A stretch of DNA of 64,000 nt from Caldilineaceae bacterium (GCA_022842065.1 JALHQH010000007.1:304125-368124); one strand, 5' to 3'; shown: positions 40,336-51,148, numbered from the stretch's first letter. A program made the numbers and translations. The notes: generated by a model from the letters alone, not told the origin.

Positions 40336-41094
40336 ATGAGTTCACAGAGGAAAGTTGCGATTATCACCGGTGCCGGCAGCGGGATTGGCCAGTCAAGCGC
40401 GCTGGCCTTGCTGCGCGCCGGCTATCGCGTCGTGTTGGCCGGTCGCCGCGCTGACGCCTTACAGAGCACGATTGACGAAGCGGGAGAACTGGGAGCCAAT
40501 GCCCTGGCCGTCGCCACCGATGTCACTGATCAGGCTTCGGTACAAGCACTTTTTGCCGCCACCCAGGAACACTTTGGCCGGCTTGACCTGCTCTTTAACA
40601 ATGCCGGGACCGGCGCGCCGGGCGTGCCGCTTGAAGAGTTACCCTTAGAACAGTGGCAACATGTGCTCAATGTCAACCTGACCGGCTCCTTCCTCTGCAC
40701 GCAGGAAGCGATCAAGCTGATGAAAGCGCAAGATCCGCAAGGGGGGCGCATTATTAACAACGGCTCGATCTCCGCCCACGCCCCGCGTCCCAACTCGGCC
40801 CCCTACACCGCCACCAAACATGCGATCACCGGCCTCACCAAGTCCACCTCGCTGGATGGGCGCAAATATAACATTGCCTGTGGCCAGATCGACATCGGCA
40901 ACGCCGCCACGCCGATGACGCAGCGTATGCAGCGCGGCGTCCCCCAGGCCAACGGCGAAATCAAAGTCGAGCCGACGATGGATGTGGAAAATGTGGCGCG
41001 CGCCATCCTCTACATGGATAGCCTGACCCTGGATGCGAATGTGCAGTTTATCACCGTGATGGCGACGCAGATGCCCTATGTGGGGCGGGGGTAG
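40336..41094 (+). CDS. SDR-family oxidoreductase
   Basis: 252 residues, classical SDR length, with AAGGAGAG ahead of the ATG. Cofactor motif [17 protein letters not shown] (about 9-25), AGRR (NADP preference suggested), NNAGTGAPG, catalytic NNGSIS and [11 protein letters not shown] (Tyr and Lys), and C-terminal [16 protein letters not shown]. Substrate unknown. Stands alone with its own promoter. Confidence 0.92.
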   Translation: MSSQRKVAIITGAGSGIGQSSALALLRAGYRVVLAGRRADALQSTIDEAGELGANALAVATDVTDQASVQALFAATQEHFGRLDLLFNNAGTGAPGVPLEELPLEQWQHVLNVNLTGSFLCTQEAIKLMKAQDPQGGRIINNGSISAHAPRPNSAPYTATKHAITGLTKSTSLDGRKYNIACGQIDIGNAATPMTQRMQRGVPQANGEIKVEPTMDVENVARAILYMDSLTLDANVQFITVMATQMPYVGRG

Positions 41095-41107
41095 CAGGCA
41101 GTCGCCG

Positions 41108-41149
41108 TTAACAATTGTCAATTGCGAATGGTTAATTGACAATTGTTAA
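41108..41149. repeat. 16-bp inverted repeat after the SDR gene
   Basis: TTAACAATTGTCAATT (41108-41123) is perfectly inverted at 41134-41149, with a 10-nt loop. Probably folds at the 3' end of the SDR mRNA. AT-rich, unlike the SMR elements. Confidence 0.75.
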
Positions 41150-41296
41150 TGGCAGGGTGGCAGCATCCTGCTTGCTGCAAAGCTAAGTGACAAAGTATGG
41201 GCATCCGATCGGCTGCGCAAAATGATGCAATAATGTCCATAGGAAATTCCAGCCGTTCGCGCTTTGCACACTAAACCAACTAGTAATTGGCTTGAT

Positions 41297-41357
41297 TGTT
41301 ATAATGCTGCTGAACATGATAAGATTATGCCGTTACTGTGATTGTGTACAGTACAAT
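41297..41357 (+). promoter_or_regulatory. Extended -10 promoter and possible operator of the DUF433/DUF5615 pair
   Basis: TGTTATAAT (41297-41305) is an extended -10 about 110 bp before the DUF433 ATG. ATTGTGTACAGTACAAT (41341-41357) has 5-bp inverted ends and could bind the antitoxin. The rest of the 319-bp gap holds no gene. Confidence 0.4.
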
Positions 41358-41413
41358 TCTGCCCACTGTCAAGCCATCTTCCATGGCGGAGAAGTAACAA
41401 GGAATTAAAATTT

Positions 41414-41641
41414 ATGATAGAAATCGCCCCGCGCATTGTAGTTGATCCCAACATTCGTTTTGGGAAACCAATTATTCAGGGCACGCGCATGACGGTTGCG
41501 CAAGTACTAGCCAAATTAGCCGGTGGGATGACGGCAGCAGAACTAATGCAGGAATATGATCTAGCACAAGCTGACATTTTGGCAGCACTGCACTATGCGT
41601 CCGTCAAAATAGGCGAAGAAGAAATCTTGGTACATTCATAA
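41414..41641 (+). CDS. DUF433 family antitoxin
   Basis: 75 residues: IAPRIVVDPNIRFGKPIIQGTRMTVAQVLAKLAGGMTAAELMQEY, the full DUF433 pattern (a winged helix related to MerR-like DNA-binding domains). DUF433 proteins act as VapB-type antitoxins for DUF5615 toxins. The toxin gene starts immediately after the stop, with no spacer. Start at ATG 41414; an upstream frame lacks conservation. Confidence 0.92.
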   Translation: MIEIAPRIVVDPNIRFGKPIIQGTRMTVAQVLAKLAGGMTAAELMQEYDLAQADILAALHYASVKIGEEEILVHS

Positions 41642-42022
41642 ATGTGGCGTTTTTTTGTTGACGAAGATATGCCTCGCTCAACTGCACTTGTCCTCCGTCA
41701 AGCCGGTTATTGGGCGGAAGATGTACGGGACGTTGGATTGCGTGGCCATCCCGATGCGGATGTTTATGCATATGCGCAACAACAAAATGCCACGCTCATT
41801 TCTTGTGACAAAAGGTTCAGTAACTTACTCCTCTTTCCTCTTGGTACTCATGCGGGGATTGTTGTCGTTCGCATTCCCGATGAAGTTCCTGTTACACAAA
41901 TGAATGACGAATTATTACGTGCACTGGCAGCCTTTCACGATGACGATTTGGCTGGGTTGCTGATTATCATTGAGGTTGGCCGTATACGCGTACGTCGTTT
42001 ACCCGCCAGTAGACACAATTAA
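41642..42022 (+). CDS. DUF5615 PIN-like toxin
   Basis: 126 residues: MWRFFVDEDMPRSTALVLRQAGYWAEDVRDVGLRGHPDADVYAYA, LISCDKRFSNLL, GIVVVRIPD. The FVDEDM and SCDKRF acidic motifs are those of DUF5615/Mut7-C-type PIN nucleases. Forms a toxin-antitoxin operon with the DUF433 gene. Appears intact. Typical length is about 115-125. Confidence 0.9.
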   Translation: MWRFFVDEDMPRSTALVLRQAGYWAEDVRDVGLRGHPDADVYAYAQQQNATLISCDKRFSNLLLFPLGTHAGIVVVRIPDEVPVTQMNDELLRALAAFHDDDLAGLLIIIEVGRIRVRRLPASRHN

Positions 42023-42058
42023 TCTATTAGCGGTGTGTTAGTCCGAAGGGAAAATCCC

Positions 42059-42325
42059 ATGTGTCGCAACATTAAACCATTGGCTAACTTCGAGCCGCCG
42101 GCCACCGACGAGGAAGTACGCGCGGCGGCGCTGCAATTTGTGCGCAAGTTGAGCGGCGTTAACAAGCCGTCACAGGCCAACCAGGCCGCTTTTGACCGCG
42201 CGATCGAGGAGATCGCGGTCAGTGCGCGCGTTTTGCTGGATGACCTTGTCCTTCAAGGTGCGCCGCGCAATCGGGAGGTCGAGGCAGCCAAGGCAAAAGC
42301 GCGGTCGGCAAAGCGCTTTGGGTGA
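42059..42325 (+). CDS. DUF2277 family protein
   Basis: 88 residues beginning [52 protein letters not shown], the near-invariant DUF2277 pattern. Cytoplasmic, helical, function unknown. ATG at 42059 fixed by the conserved MCRNIKPL start. 37 bp after the toxin gene; a strong terminator follows. Confidence 0.92.
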   Translation: MCRNIKPLANFEPPATDEEVRAAALQFVRKLSGVNKPSQANQAAFDRAIEEIAVSARVLLDDLVLQGAPRNREVEAAKAKARSAKRFG

Positions 42326-42329
42326 GAAC

Positions 42330-42380
42330 TTTACACAAAAAAAGGCCGTAGCGCATGCGCTACGGCCTTTTTTGTGTAAA
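42330..42380. terminator. Strong bidirectional intrinsic terminator
   Basis: GGCCGTAGCGC-ATGC-GCTACGGCC forms a near-perfect stem flanked by A7 on the left and T6 on the right, within a longer inverted repeat TTTACACA...TGTGTAAA. It serves the DUF2277 transcript from the left and gltD from the right. Confidence 0.92.
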
Positions 42381-42391
42381 TTCTATTTACC

Positions 42392-43939
42392 TCAGGGCAA
42401 ACTCGTCTCGCCCATCAGCCAGCGATCCAATTCGCGGGCAGCGCCCCGCCCTTCGTTGATCGCCCAGACGACCAGGCTTTGGCCACGGCGGCAGTCCCCG
42501 GCGGCAAAGACGCCTTCGACGCTGGTGTGGAAGTGGCCATAGTCGGCCTTGATGTTGGAGCGGGGATCTTTTTCCAGCCCCAGTTGTTCCAACATCGTCT
42601 CTTCGGGGCCAAGGAAACCCATGGCGAGCAGGACGAGTTGCGCGGGCCAGACCTTTTCACTGCCGGCGACTTCTTGCATGCTAAAGCGGCCACTGGCATC
42701 GCGGACCCACTCAATCTCCACGGTGTGTAGCTCTTTGAGGTTGCCATTTTCATCACCGACAAAACGTTTGGTGTTGATCAGGTAGACGCGCGGGTCGTCG
42801 CCAAAGCGGGCGGCGGCTTCGGCCTGGCCGTAATCCATCTTGTAGACGCGCGGGAATTGCGGCCACGGGTTGTCGGCGGCGCGCTGCAGCGGCGGCTGGG
42901 GCAAAATCTCGAATTGGACGAGGCTGCGGCAGCCGTGGCGCAGGGAGGTGCCGACACAGTCGGTGCCGGTGTCGCCGCCACCGATGACAATCACATCTTT
43001 GCCCGCAGCAGAGATCGCCGGAGCGGCCAGGCGACTGGTCAACAGGTTGGCGACATGGCCGTTAGTATGTGCGCCATTGCTGTAACCAAGTGCGTGGCTC
43101 TGGTCCAGCACGTTCTTCGTATTGCCGTGTAGGAATTCCATCGCCATGTGGATACCACCCAACTCGCGCCCTTCAATCGGCAGATCACGCGGCTTGGTGG
43201 CACCGGTGCAGAGGGCGATGGCGTCAAAGTTGCGGCGCAATTCCGCGCCGGTGATATCCTTGCCCACATGGCAATTGGTGACAAATTCAACCCCTTCGGC
43301 GGCCATCAGGTCAACGCGGCGTTGCACGACCTCTTTGTCAAGCTTCATATTGGGAATGCCATACATGAGCAGCCCACCAATGCGGTCGGCCCGTTCATAG
43401 ACGGTGACGCTGTGCCCGGCCTTGTTGAGTTGGGCGGCGCAGGCCAACCCAGAGGGACCGGAGCCGATCACCGCGACCTTTTTGCCGGTGCGCACTTTCG
43501 GCGGCTGCGGGATCACCCAGCCCTCTTCAAAGCCCTTGTCGATAATCGCACACTCAATGCTCTTGATCGTCACTGGCGGATCGATGATCCCCAAGGTACA
43601 CGAGCCTTCACAGGGGGCCGGGCAGACGCGACCGGTAAATTCGGGGAAGTTGTTGGTCTTGTGCAGCCGGTCCAGCGCCTCTTGCCAGTTGCCGCGGTAG
43701 ACCAGATCATTCCATTCCGGAATCAAGTTGTTGACCGGACACCCCGACGCCAACCCATTAATCAGGGTGCCGGTGTGACAGAAAGGGATGCCGCAATCCA
43801 TACAGCGCGCGCCCTGCTGCTGCAAGGTTTGGTCACTGATGTGCAGGTGAAATTCATTGTAATCCAGCACCCGCTCCAACGGGGCGCGTTCAGGCGCTAA
43901 TGTGCGCTCAAATTCCATAAAACCAGTGGGCTTCCCCAT
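42392..43939 (-). CDS. gltD: Glutamate synthase small subunit
   Basis: 515 residues from ATG at 43939, preceded by AGGAACG; an earlier frame extends into a repeat ([12 protein letters not shown]) and is not credible. Two Cys-rich clusters: [14 protein letters not shown], then [11 protein letters not shown] and [18 protein letters not shown] motif [15 protein letters not shown] and NADPH motif [14 protein letters not shown]-terminal [19 protein letters not shown]. Passes NADPH electrons to GltB. Encoded 136 bp downstream of gltB beyond an SMR element. Confidence 0.96.
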   Translation of the reverse strand: MGKPTGFMEFERTLAPERAPLERVLDYNEFHLHISDQTLQQQGARCMDCGIPFCHTGTLINGLASGCPVNNLIPEWNDLVYRGNWQEALDRLHKTNNFPEFTGRVCPAPCEGSCTLGIIDPPVTIKSIECAIIDKGFEEGWVIPQPPKVRTGKKVAVIGSGPSGLACAAQLNKAGHSVTVYERADRIGGLLMYGIPNMKLDKEVVQRRVDLMAAEGVEFVTNCHVGKDITGAELRRNFDAIALCTGATKPRDLPIEGRELGGIHMAMEFLHGNTKNVLDQSHALGYSNGAHTNGHVANLLTSRLAAPAISAAGKDVIVIGGGDTGTDCVGTSLRHGCRSLVQFEILPQPPLQRAADNPWPQFPRVYKMDYGQAEAAARFGDDPRVYLINTKRFVGDENGNLKELHTVEIEWVRDASGRFSMQEVAGSEKVWPAQLVLLAMGFLGPEETMLEQLGLEKDPRSNIKADYGHFHTSVEGVFAAGDCRRGQSLVVWAINEGRGAARELDRWLMGETSLP

Positions 43940-43977
43940 TGTCGTTCCTCCGTGCTGTTGTCCGTTAAGGGGTAAAT

Positions 43978-44066
43978 CAGTAAATCGGTATATCGGTATA
44001 TCGGTATATCGGTATATCGGTATTATTTTCACTGATGTACCGATTTACTGATTTACCGATTTACCT
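43978..44066. repeat. SMR element, TATCGGTA units
   Basis: AAATCAGTAAATCGGTATATCGG and further TATCGGTA copies (five) are answered by TGTACCGATTTACTGATTTACCGATTTACC. It separates gltB from gltD. Same unit family as 7417-7527 and 9643-9769. Confidence 0.9.
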
Positions 44067-44074
44067 ATCCCCCA

Positions 44075-47000
44075 CTAATTCCCACCGACGCGCGAAAGGT
44101 CGGTCATGTTTGATTCAAAGGCAGCCATTGCGGCTTCATCACCGCTGAGTCCGTCGGCGGCGACACGGGCAAAGGCGACCAGCATGCGCTTATAGTCCTT
44201 GGGGATGACTTTGACAAAGTCGCGCACCGCACCATCCCAGTTGTCCAGCAGGCGTTTGGCCACGGCACTGTTGGTATATGCCAGGTGCTTCTGGAGCATG
44301 GTCTGGATCGTGGCGATCTCTTGCGCATCACACAACTCTTCCATTTCGACCATTTCCAGATTACAGCGACTGGCAAAGGTATCATCTTCATCGAGCACAT
44401 AGGCGATGCCACCGGACATACCAGCGGCAAAGTTACGCCCAGTGCGCCCGAGCACGACGACCGTACCACCGGTCATATATTCACAGCCGTGATCGCCGAC
44501 ACCTTCAACAACCGTATTAACGCCACTGTTACGCACGCAGAAACGTTCGCCGGCGATCCCGCGGATATAAGCTTCGCCGCTGGTCGCACCATATAAGTTG
44601 ACATTGCCGGTGATCACATTCTCTTCGGGGGTGAAGGTGGAACCAGCGGGCGGATAGACAATGATCTTGCCACCCGAAAGCCCCTTGCCGACATAATCAT
44701 TGGCATCGCCTTCCAGTTCCAAGGTCAACCCCTGCGGAATAAAGGCACCAAAGCTCTGGCCGGCGGAGCCCTGGAAGTGAAATTCGATGGTATCTTCAGG
44801 CAGCCCCGCTGGCCCATAACGGCGGGTGATCTCACTGCCGAGCATGGTGCCGACGACGCGGTTGGTATTGCGAATGGCGACAGTCGCGGCCACCCGTTTC
44901 CCCTCTTCGAGCGCAGGTTTGGCCAGGTCAAGCAGCACCGTGCTGTCGAGTGAATTTTCCAGCCCGTGGTTCTGTGCAATCTGGCAGTAGCGGCCCACAC
45001 TAGCCGGCACATCGGGCATGTAGAGAATCTTGCTCAGGTCGATACCCTTGGCCTTCCAGTGATCGACCGCCTGGCGTGGCTCCAGAATATCGACGCGGCC
45101 GATCATCTCGTTGACGGTGCGGAAGCCGAGTTTGGCCATATATTCGCGCAACTCTTGCGCAATAAAGTACATAAAGTTGACCACATGTTGCGGGTCACCG
45201 GTGAATTTCTTGCGCAGCTCTGGGTTTTGGGTGGCGACCCCGACCGGGCACGTATCGAGATGACAGACACGCATCATGATGCAACCGAGGGCAACCAGCG
45301 GTGAGGTGGCAAAGCCAAATTCCTCGGCTCCCAACAGGGCGGCAATTGCCAGATCGCGACCACTCTTGAGCTGGCCATCCGTCTCGACCACGACACGGCT
45401 GCGCAGGTCATTAAGCACCAGGGTTTGATGGGTCTCAGCAAGGCCCAATTCCCAGGGCAGACCGGCGTGTTTGATGCTGGTCTGTGGCGAGGCACCAGTG
45501 CCACCATCATGGCCGCTGATCAAAATGACATCGGCGTGACCTTTGGCCACCCCGGCGGCAATCGTGCCAACCCCGACTTCCGAGACCAACTTGACGTTGA
45601 CGCGTGCATATTGGTTGGCATTTTTCAGATCGTGGATCAATTCCGCCAGATCCTCGATCGAGTAGATGTCATGATGAGGGGGCGGCGAAATCAGCCCCAC
45701 ACCGGGCGTCGAGTGGCGCACCTTAGCGATCCAGGGATAGACCTTGCGCCCCGGCAACTGCCCCCCTTCACCGGGCTTGGCCCCTTGTGCCATCTTGATC
45801 TGCAACTCTTGGGCATTGACCAGATAGTTGCTGGTGACACCAAAACGCCCAGAGGCGACCTGTTTGATTGCGCTGTTGCGCGAGTCGCCATTCGCATCGG
45901 GCGTGTAGCGGGCGGGATCTTCGCCACCTTCGCCGGTATTGCTGCGCCCGCCAATCCGATTCATGGCAATCGCCAGCGTCTCGTGCGCCTCTTTGGAGAT
46001 CGAGCCATAGGACATGGCCCCACTCTTAAAGCGTTTGACGATGCTTTCGACAGACTCGACTTCGTCCAGCGAAATTGGCTCTGCGGCAAATTTGAAATCG
46101 AGCAAGCTGCGCAGGGTCATCAACTCGCGGCTCTGGTTATTGACCGCCGCGGTGTATTCCTGAAAGACCTTGTAATCGCCGGTGCGACAGGCATATTGCA
46201 GTTTGTGGATCGTCTGTGGGTTGAAGAGATGGCGTTCACCGTCATAGCGCCACTGGTAGACACCGCCGGCATCGAGTACCTGTGTGCCGTTAACGCGCGG
46301 CGGGAAGCCGCGGCGATGGCGCGCAGCGACTTCCGCATAGACTTCGGCTAGCCCAATGCCTTCAATGCGCGTCGGCGTCCAGGTGAAATATTTATCAACC
46401 AGTGCCTGGCTCAGCCCCAACGCTTCGAAGATCTGCGCGCCGTGATAACTTTGCAGCGTCGAGATGCCCATCTTCGAGATGACCTTGAGCACACCCTTGA
46501 CCGCCGCTTTGGCGTAATGATAGTGGGCATCATGCACATCTAGATCGGGCAGTGAACCGTCGGCCACCATGTGGCTCAGCGTCTCAAAGGCCAGATAGGG
46601 GTTAATCGCCGTCGCGCCATAGCTGATCAGCACCGCGAAGTGGTGTACCTCGCGCGCCTCGCCGGTTTCGACCAGCAGCGCGACTTGGGTGCGGGTACGG
46701 TTGCGGATCAGGTGATGGTGCAAGCCAGAAGTCGCCAACAAAGCCGGAATCGGGGCCATTTGCGCATTGACGCCGCGGTCCGAAATGACCATGATATTGA
46801 CGCCATTCTGGATCGCCGCATCAGCCGTCGCATAGAGTTCCTCCAACGCAGCTTCCAACCCAGCCGCGCCGCTGTTGACAGCAAAGAGCGTCGGCAGGAT
46901 CTGCGCCTTAAAGTTTGAGTGTTCAATGTGGCAGAGTTTAGCCAATTCTTCATTGGTGAGAATCGGGCGCTGCAGCTTGATCTGATGACAGGCGTGTTCG

Positions 47001-48712
47001 CTTGGCTCCAACAGATTTTCTTCTGAACCGATCATCATCTCGGTGGCAGTGACCAGTTCTTCGCGAATGCCATCGAGCGGCGGGTTAGTCACCTGGGCGA
47101 AGAGTTGCCGGAAATAGTTGTAGAGCAGTTGTGGCTGGTCCGAGAGCACGGCGTGGGGAGTGTCGTCGCCCATTGCACCGAGCGCTTCCACACTATCGCG
47201 CGCCATCGGGGTGAGCAGGGCACGCAGTGTCTCGAAGGTATAGCCAAAGGTTTTCTGGCGCGCGACCAGGGTGGCCGGATCATCTTCCCCGCAAGGCTCA
47301 CGGTCGGGCAGATCATCCAATTCGACCATGTATTTGTCGATCCACTCCTGGTAGGGATGTTCGCCGGCAATCGTCTGCTTTAGTTCCGCGTCGTCGATAA
47401 TGCGACCCTGGGCGGTGTCAACTAACAGCATGCGTCCCGGCTCCAAACGGCGCTTATAAAGCACCTTTTCCGCCGGCACATCGAGCACGCCGACTTCCGA
47501 GGCCATGATCACCATCTCATCGGTGGTGACATAGTAGCGAGAGGGACGCAGACCGTTGCGATCCAGAATCGCGCCGACCACGGTACCATCGGTAAAGCCA
47601 ATCGAGGCCGGACCATCCCATGGCTCCATCAGAGTGCTATGGAACTCGTAGAAGGCACGCTTCTCTGGGCTCATGGTCGTGTGCTTGGACCACGGTTCGG
47701 GGATCATCATCATGATCGCGTGGGGCAAGGAGCGGCCAGAAAGGGTAAGAAATTCGAGGCAGTTGTCAAAGCTCGCCGAATCAGAGCCTTCTGGGTCGAT
47801 CAGCGGCAAGAGCTTGGGTAGATCCGCCCCCCAGCGCGCCGAGGAGAAGGTTGACTCGCGCGCGGTCATCCAGTTGACATTGCCGCGCAGCGTGTTGATC
47901 TCGCCGTTGTGGATCAGGTAGCGATAAGGATGTGATCGCTCCCAGTTCGGGAAGGTGTTGGTGCTAAAGCGCGAGTGGACCAGCGCAAGCGCGCTCTCCA
48001 TGCTCGGATCTTGCAAGTCATGATAATAGGTGCCAACCTGGGCACAACGCAACATCCCTTTATAAACAATCGTGCGCGCGGAGAGGCTGGCAAAGTAGAA
48101 ACCTTCACCGCCGGGCAGTGAAGTTGCGCTCATGCCGGGGCGAATCGAATTCTCCGCCTGTTTGCGAATGACATAAAGCTTGCGTTCAAAGGCCAGCTCA
48201 TCAGCACCGGCCAAGCGGTCGGGGTTACAGCCAATAAAAATCTGGCGCATGAAGGGCTCACCCGCTCTGGCACCGTTGCCCAGGCTCGAATTGTCGACAG
48301 GCACCGTGCGCCAGCCTAACACGGTCTGCCCTTCGGTGGCGACAATCTCGTTGAGCCGTGCTTCACAGGCGGCACGTTGGGCGGCATCAGCCGGCAAATA
48401 AAGCATCCCAACCCCATAGAGGCCCGGCTGGGGTAACACAATCCCCCCTGCTGCACAAACTTTGCGTAAGAAAGCATCGGGCAGTTGCATTAAAATGCCT
48501 GCGCCATCACCCGTATTTTCCTCGCTGCCACAAGCGCCGCGGTGGTCAAGATTTAGTAGGATCTGCAGCGCGTTGTCAATAATCGCGCGCGACTTGCGCC
48601 CCTTGATGTCAACGACAAAGCCGACGCCACACGCGTCATGCTCGTAGCGGGGATCATACAGTCCCTGTTTTGGTGGATAGCCGGCCATTGGTTGTCTGGC
48701 ATCATCGTTCAT
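44075..48712 (-). CDS. gltB: Glutamate synthase large subunit
   Basis: 1,545 residues, normal size. Class-II amidotransferase with nucleophile Cys28 in [12 protein letters not shown], exposed after removal of a 27-residue propeptide. [23 protein letters not shown] block ([11 protein letters not shown]), central domain, FMN domain with [11 protein letters not shown] and [13 protein letters not shown], the 3Fe-4S motif [17 protein letters not shown], and the C-terminal GXGXG beta-helix domain ([20 protein letters not shown]). Makes two glutamates from glutamine and 2-oxoglutarate with GltD. AGGAG precedes the start. Confidence 0.97.
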   Translation of the reverse strand: MNDDARQPMAGYPPKQGLYDPRYEHDACGVGFVVDIKGRKSRAIIDNALQILLNLDHRGACGSEENTGDGAGILMQLPDAFLRKVCAAGGIVLPQPGLYGVGMLYLPADAAQRAACEARLNEIVATEGQTVLGWRTVPVDNSSLGNGARAGEPFMRQIFIGCNPDRLAGADELAFERKLYVIRKQAENSIRPGMSATSLPGGEGFYFASLSARTIVYKGMLRCAQVGTYYHDLQDPSMESALALVHSRFSTNTFPNWERSHPYRYLIHNGEINTLRGNVNWMTARESTFSSARWGADLPKLLPLIDPEGSDSASFDNCLEFLTLSGRSLPHAIMMMIPEPWSKHTTMSPEKRAFYEFHSTLMEPWDGPASIGFTDGTVVGAILDRNGLRPSRYYVTTDEMVIMASEVGVLDVPAEKVLYKRRLEPGRMLLVDTAQGRIIDDAELKQTIAGEHPYQEWIDKYMVELDDLPDREPCGEDDPATLVARQKTFGYTFETLRALLTPMARDSVEALGAMGDDTPHAVLSDQPQLLYNYFRQLFAQVTNPPLDGIREELVTATEMMIGSEENLLEPSEHACHQIKLQRPILTNEELAKLCHIEHSNFKAQILPTLFAVNSGAAGLEAALEELYATADAAIQNGVNIMVISDRGVNAQMAPIPALLATSGLHHHLIRNRTRTQVALLVETGEAREVHHFAVLISYGATAINPYLAFETLSHMVADGSLPDLDVHDAHYHYAKAAVKGVLKVISKMGISTLQSYHGAQIFEALGLSQALVDKYFTWTPTRIEGIGLAEVYAEVAARHRRGFPPRVNGTQVLDAGGVYQWRYDGERHLFNPQTIHKLQYACRTGDYKVFQEYTAAVNNQSRELMTLRSLLDFKFAAEPISLDEVESVESIVKRFKSGAMSYGSISKEAHETLAIAMNRIGGRSNTGEGGEDPARYTPDANGDSRNSAIKQVASGRFGVTSNYLVNAQELQIKMAQGAKPGEGGQLPGRKVYPWIAKVRHSTPGVGLISPPPHHDIYSIEDLAELIHDLKNANQYARVNVKLVSEVGVGTIAAGVAKGHADVILISGHDGGTGASPQTSIKHAGLPWELGLAETHQTLVLNDLRSRVVVETDGQLKSGRDLAIAALLGAEEFGFATSPLVALGCIMMRVCHLDTCPVGVATQNPELRKKFTGDPQHVVNFMYFIAQELREYMAKLGFRTVNEMIGRVDILEPRQAVDHWKAKGIDLSKILYMPDVPASVGRYCQIAQNHGLENSLDSTVLLDLAKPALEEGKRVAATVAIRNTNRVVGTMLGSEITRRYGPAGLPEDTIEFHFQGSAGQSFGAFIPQGLTLELEGDANDYVGKGLSGGKIIVYPPAGSTFTPEENVITGNVNLYGATSGEAYIRGIAGERFCVRNSGVNTVVEGVGDHGCEYMTGGTVVVLGRTGRNFAAGMSGGIAYVLDEDDTFASRCNLEMVEMEELCDAQEIATIQTMLQKHLAYTNSAVAKRLLDNWDGAVRDFVKVIPKDYKRMLVAFARVAADGLSGDEAAMAAFESNMTDLSRVGGN

Positions 48713-49257
48713 CCCAAACTCCTAGAAGATAAGATAAAAAATTAAGTCCCGAAAATCCATTTTATTTCTTGGTAAGTCCAAACAGACGCCCTTGTACAGA
48801 ACAGGGGTGTCGCAAGCAGCAATGCGTAATTGGGGAATCAGCTACGTGACAAAAGGGAATGACTGACAAAGCAGGCATCGCAAGCTAGATCGACCAGCAA
48901 AATTGTCGTGCAAGTTATTCGGTTTGACGCCTGTGTCGTGAACACCTACATGGAGAGGAGGCAATTCAATCGCGCTTCATTGCGCGCGCATCTACTTTTC
49001 ACTGGTTTACGCCAACAACTTCATCAATATAACGCGACAGGGATGCAAAAGGAAATGGTGGCACAACGAGAAAATGTCTGTTATATTGTAAGTTTGTGAT
49101 TTCTATCACGATAATTATGACACAAAAGTTTGTTGACCACAAGTGCGAAAAAGGTCTGTAAGTAAATAAAGGAAGAAATAGCAAAAAGCAATAGTGTTGA
49201 TCTGTAGCAGTTGGGCAAGGTTTGACGGTAGCGGGCAAATGGAAGTCTCAGGTATTA
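48713..49257. other. Gap upstream of gltB with no supported gene
   Basis: I see no family-like ORF, tRNA or clear promoter. The stretch should hold the gltB promoter on the minus strand. AT content rises between 49060 and 49200. Confidence 0.4.
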
Positions 49258-49259
49258 CT

Positions 49260-49330
49260 GTAGGGGCATACGGTGTGGCGCAACCAATGCGCTGTAGCGC
49301 CACCAATTTGCTACGCCACACTGCGTGCCC
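49260..49330. repeat. Second copy of the 71-bp structured element
   Basis: 62 of 71 positions match the core at 21292-21362. Both begin GTAGGGGCAT, contain GTGTGGCG and ACCAATGCGC, and end CGCCACACTGCGTGCCC. The ends GGGCA...GTGTGGCG and CGCCACAC...TGCCC can pair. Here the central GCGCTGTAGCGC can also pair. Unlike the first copy, it is not flanked by the 17-bp inverted repeats. Confidence 0.75.
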
Positions 49331-49357
49331 GGCTGCGGAAATTACCGAATAACGTAA

Positions 49358-49402
49358 TCGTCGGTCAGCCGAAAGTCCAGTGGGCTCCCGGCTGACCGAC
49401 GA
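49358..49402. repeat. 14-bp hairpin after the LLM oxidoreductase gene
   Basis: TCGTCGGTCAGCCG (49358-49371) pairs with CGGCTGACCGACGA (49389-49402), loop 17 nt, ending 5 bp before the stop codon side of the LLM gene. Probable transcript end for the minus-strand gene, without T-run. Confidence 0.75.
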
Positions 49403-49406
49403 GGAG

Positions 49407-50297
49407 TTAAAGCACTCGGATCGCTGGAATTACTTCGCGGCCAATGGTTTCCAGCGGCGTAATCAGATAATCCATCGGCAGCCCGAAGATCGCATGTTGC
49501 ACGCCGACCGCGGCGAGCTGTTCACATTGTTTGATCAGCTCAGCCGTCGTGCCGCCCATGCCGATCCGCGCCGTGTCGAGCGTGGTGCGTTCAATGGTGT
49601 CGTAGTCGCGGCCGAGGGTGTCACAGTGCGCTTTAAGAATATCAAGTTTCTGTTGCACCGCCGCGGCCCCACCATAGGCAAAGATGTTGCAAGCATCGGC
49701 ATATTGGGCGACTAAACGCAGGGTCTTCTTTTCACCGCTGCCGCCGATCAGAATCGGTGGGTGGGGCTTGGTCAGCGGCTGCGGGTGGTTGATCGGCTCG
49801 GCCAGTTGATAGTGTTTGCCCTGGAAGGGCGACTGATCATCCTGCCACATCTGGTGGGCGAGTTGCAAGGTCTCTTCCAGCCGTTCAAAGCGTTCGGCCA
49901 GCGGTGGAAAGGGAAAGCCTAGCCCCTTTGACTCGCGTTCATACCAGCCCGCGCCAATGCCCAACACCGCCCGTCCACCAGAGAGTACATCCAGATTAGT
50001 CACGATCTTGATCAGGTGGCCAGGTTGGCGATAGTGGACACCCGTCACCATCGTGCCCAGGGTGGCTCGTTGCGTGTGGCCGGCCAGAAAAGCCAGCGTG
50101 GTATAGCCATCCAACATCGGCTGCTGGGCCTCAAAATTGCGTGCCGGCATCTCCATCTGAAAGAAATGATCCATCACCCACAGGCTATCAAAGCCCACCG
50201 CGTCGGCGGTGCGGGCAATTTCGGCCACCTTAGCACCGATTTGCTGCGGGGCGATGCCATCCCAGTTAAAGCGATTGATCTGTAATCCGATTTTCAT
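49407..50297 (-). CDS. LLM-class F420-dependent oxidoreductase
   Basis: 296 residues. Bacterial luciferase-like TIM barrel: GLQINRFNWDG, DSLWVMDHFF, YTTLAFLAGHTQRATLGTMVTGVHYRQPGHLIKIVTNLDVLSGGRAVLGIGAGWYERE, and PPILIGGSGEKKTLRLVAQYADACN. This is the F420-type LLM subfamily; the cofactor is probable but not proven, since F420 synthesis genes are not in the window. Substrate unknown. Monocistronic. Confidence 0.92.
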   Translation of the reverse strand: MKIGLQINRFNWDGIAPQQIGAKVAEIARTADAVGFDSLWVMDHFFQMEMPARNFEAQQPMLDGYTTLAFLAGHTQRATLGTMVTGVHYRQPGHLIKIVTNLDVLSGGRAVLGIGAGWYERESKGLGFPFPPLAERFERLEETLQLAHQMWQDDQSPFQGKHYQLAEPINHPQPLTKPHPPILIGGSGEKKTLRLVAQYADACNIFAYGGAAAVQQKLDILKAHCDTLGRDYDTIERTTLDTARIGMGGTTAELIKQCEQLAAVGVQHAIFGLPMDYLITPLETIGREVIPAIRVL

Positions 50298-50333
50298 AAT
50301 TCTTCCTCGCCTTTACAACTTGCGCCACGTTCT

Positions 50334-50385
50334 CCATAGTAGGTTCTATTGACGTTTGCTAAAACGTCAATAGAACCTACTATGG
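50334..50385. repeat. Perfect 24-bp-arm hairpin with GCTA loop
   Basis: CCATAGTAGGTTCTATTGAC plus GTTT (50334-50357) is perfectly inverted at 50362-50385. It lies in the leader of the LLM gene (minus strand), 37 bp before the start. Confidence 0.9.
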
Positions 50386-50450
50386 TAGCATAGCATGGGC
50401 CAGCTCGCTACGCCAGCCATCTTTGTGCCAGGGGTGTTCCCCGAAAGGAC

Positions 50451-50527
50451 AGCAAGGTGACGGTCACTGGGCGAGGCGCGCCTTCATCAACCAACGCCTG
50501 CCATCGCGCAGTGACCGTCACCTTGCT
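50451..50527. repeat. 19-bp-arm hairpin with 39-nt loop
   Basis: AGCAAGGTGACGGTCACTG (50451-50469) is inverted at 50509-50527. Flanks also pair loosely (TTGTGCCAGGGGTG and CACCCTTGTGCCA). The adjoining GCGCAGTGAC is shared with the hairpin at 17783-17870. The rest of the gap 50298-50689 shows no gene. Confidence 0.85.
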
Positions 50528-50689
50528 GCGAAAATTTAGGACGCACCCTTGTGCCAAACATGGGGATCAAGTCGGGGCATAGCCTTGCGGTCGCCCGCTG
50601 GGCAATACAATAACGCGGTGGTAGATGGCGGAAAGGCAGAAAGACGGAATCAGGTCTACTGAGCGGGGGGAGAGTCGTACAATCGCCGG

Positions 50690-51148
50690 TCAGGCCGCCA
50701 TAGGCCGTTCGTAAAGTGCATAAACGTTGTCATGCAATCGCTCTAATTCATAGCGGACGTTGTGGAGTTCAATAACACCGCTGATCACCTGATCATGCAC
50801 AGTAACTTTGATCTGGCTCTCTTGTTGGCCGGCAACATGGCCATACCAAACAAAGTTTCCCTTACCTTGCTCTTCTACGCGATCAACCAGGGCAATGTAG
50901 GGCGTATCATCAAACAATGTGAAGCTAAAGCGGCCACTTAACTGTTTGGGATCAAGGGTCACGATCCGCAGGTGTTCCGTGCTGGGGGTTGGTGGCATAG
51001 GGTAATCAGCGGGCAGTGTGGCCGGCGTGAAAAACACCGGTGGCAGAACTGGTGGCATAAACACACACGAATAAAGCGCTTTGCTGATCAATAGAGTGAG
51101 AATCAGCAACCGAGTGAGCTTCATAACTTTTACAATGCGTTTGTTCAT
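50690..51148 (-). CDS. Small lipoprotein-like protein resembling a metallopeptidase N-terminal domain
   Basis: 152 residues (144 if started at the second Met, 51124). N-terminal hydrophobic stretch LTRLLILTLLISKALYSC with a possible lipobox LYSC. The body LSGRFSFTLFDDTPYIALVDRVEEQGKGNFVWYGHVAGQQESQIKVTVHDQVISGVIEL resembles the propeptide-like N-terminal domain of secreted reprolysin-type (M12B) metallopeptidases, but no HExxH domain follows. May be a truncated gene or an autonomous inhibitor-like domain. Function not assigned. Confidence 0.55.
   Translation of the reverse strand: MNKRIVKVMKLTRLLILTLLISKALYSCVFMPPVLPPVFFTPATLPADYPMPPTPSTEHLRIVTLDPKQLSGRFSFTLFDDTPYIALVDRVEEQGKGNFVWYGHVAGQQESQIKVTVHDQVISGVIELHNVRYELERLHDNVYALYERPMAA

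Noticed and set aside
48713..49257. Regulatory RNA upstream of gltB
   Set aside because: I looked for glutamine- or T-box-like conserved cores and saw none that could be supported by eye.
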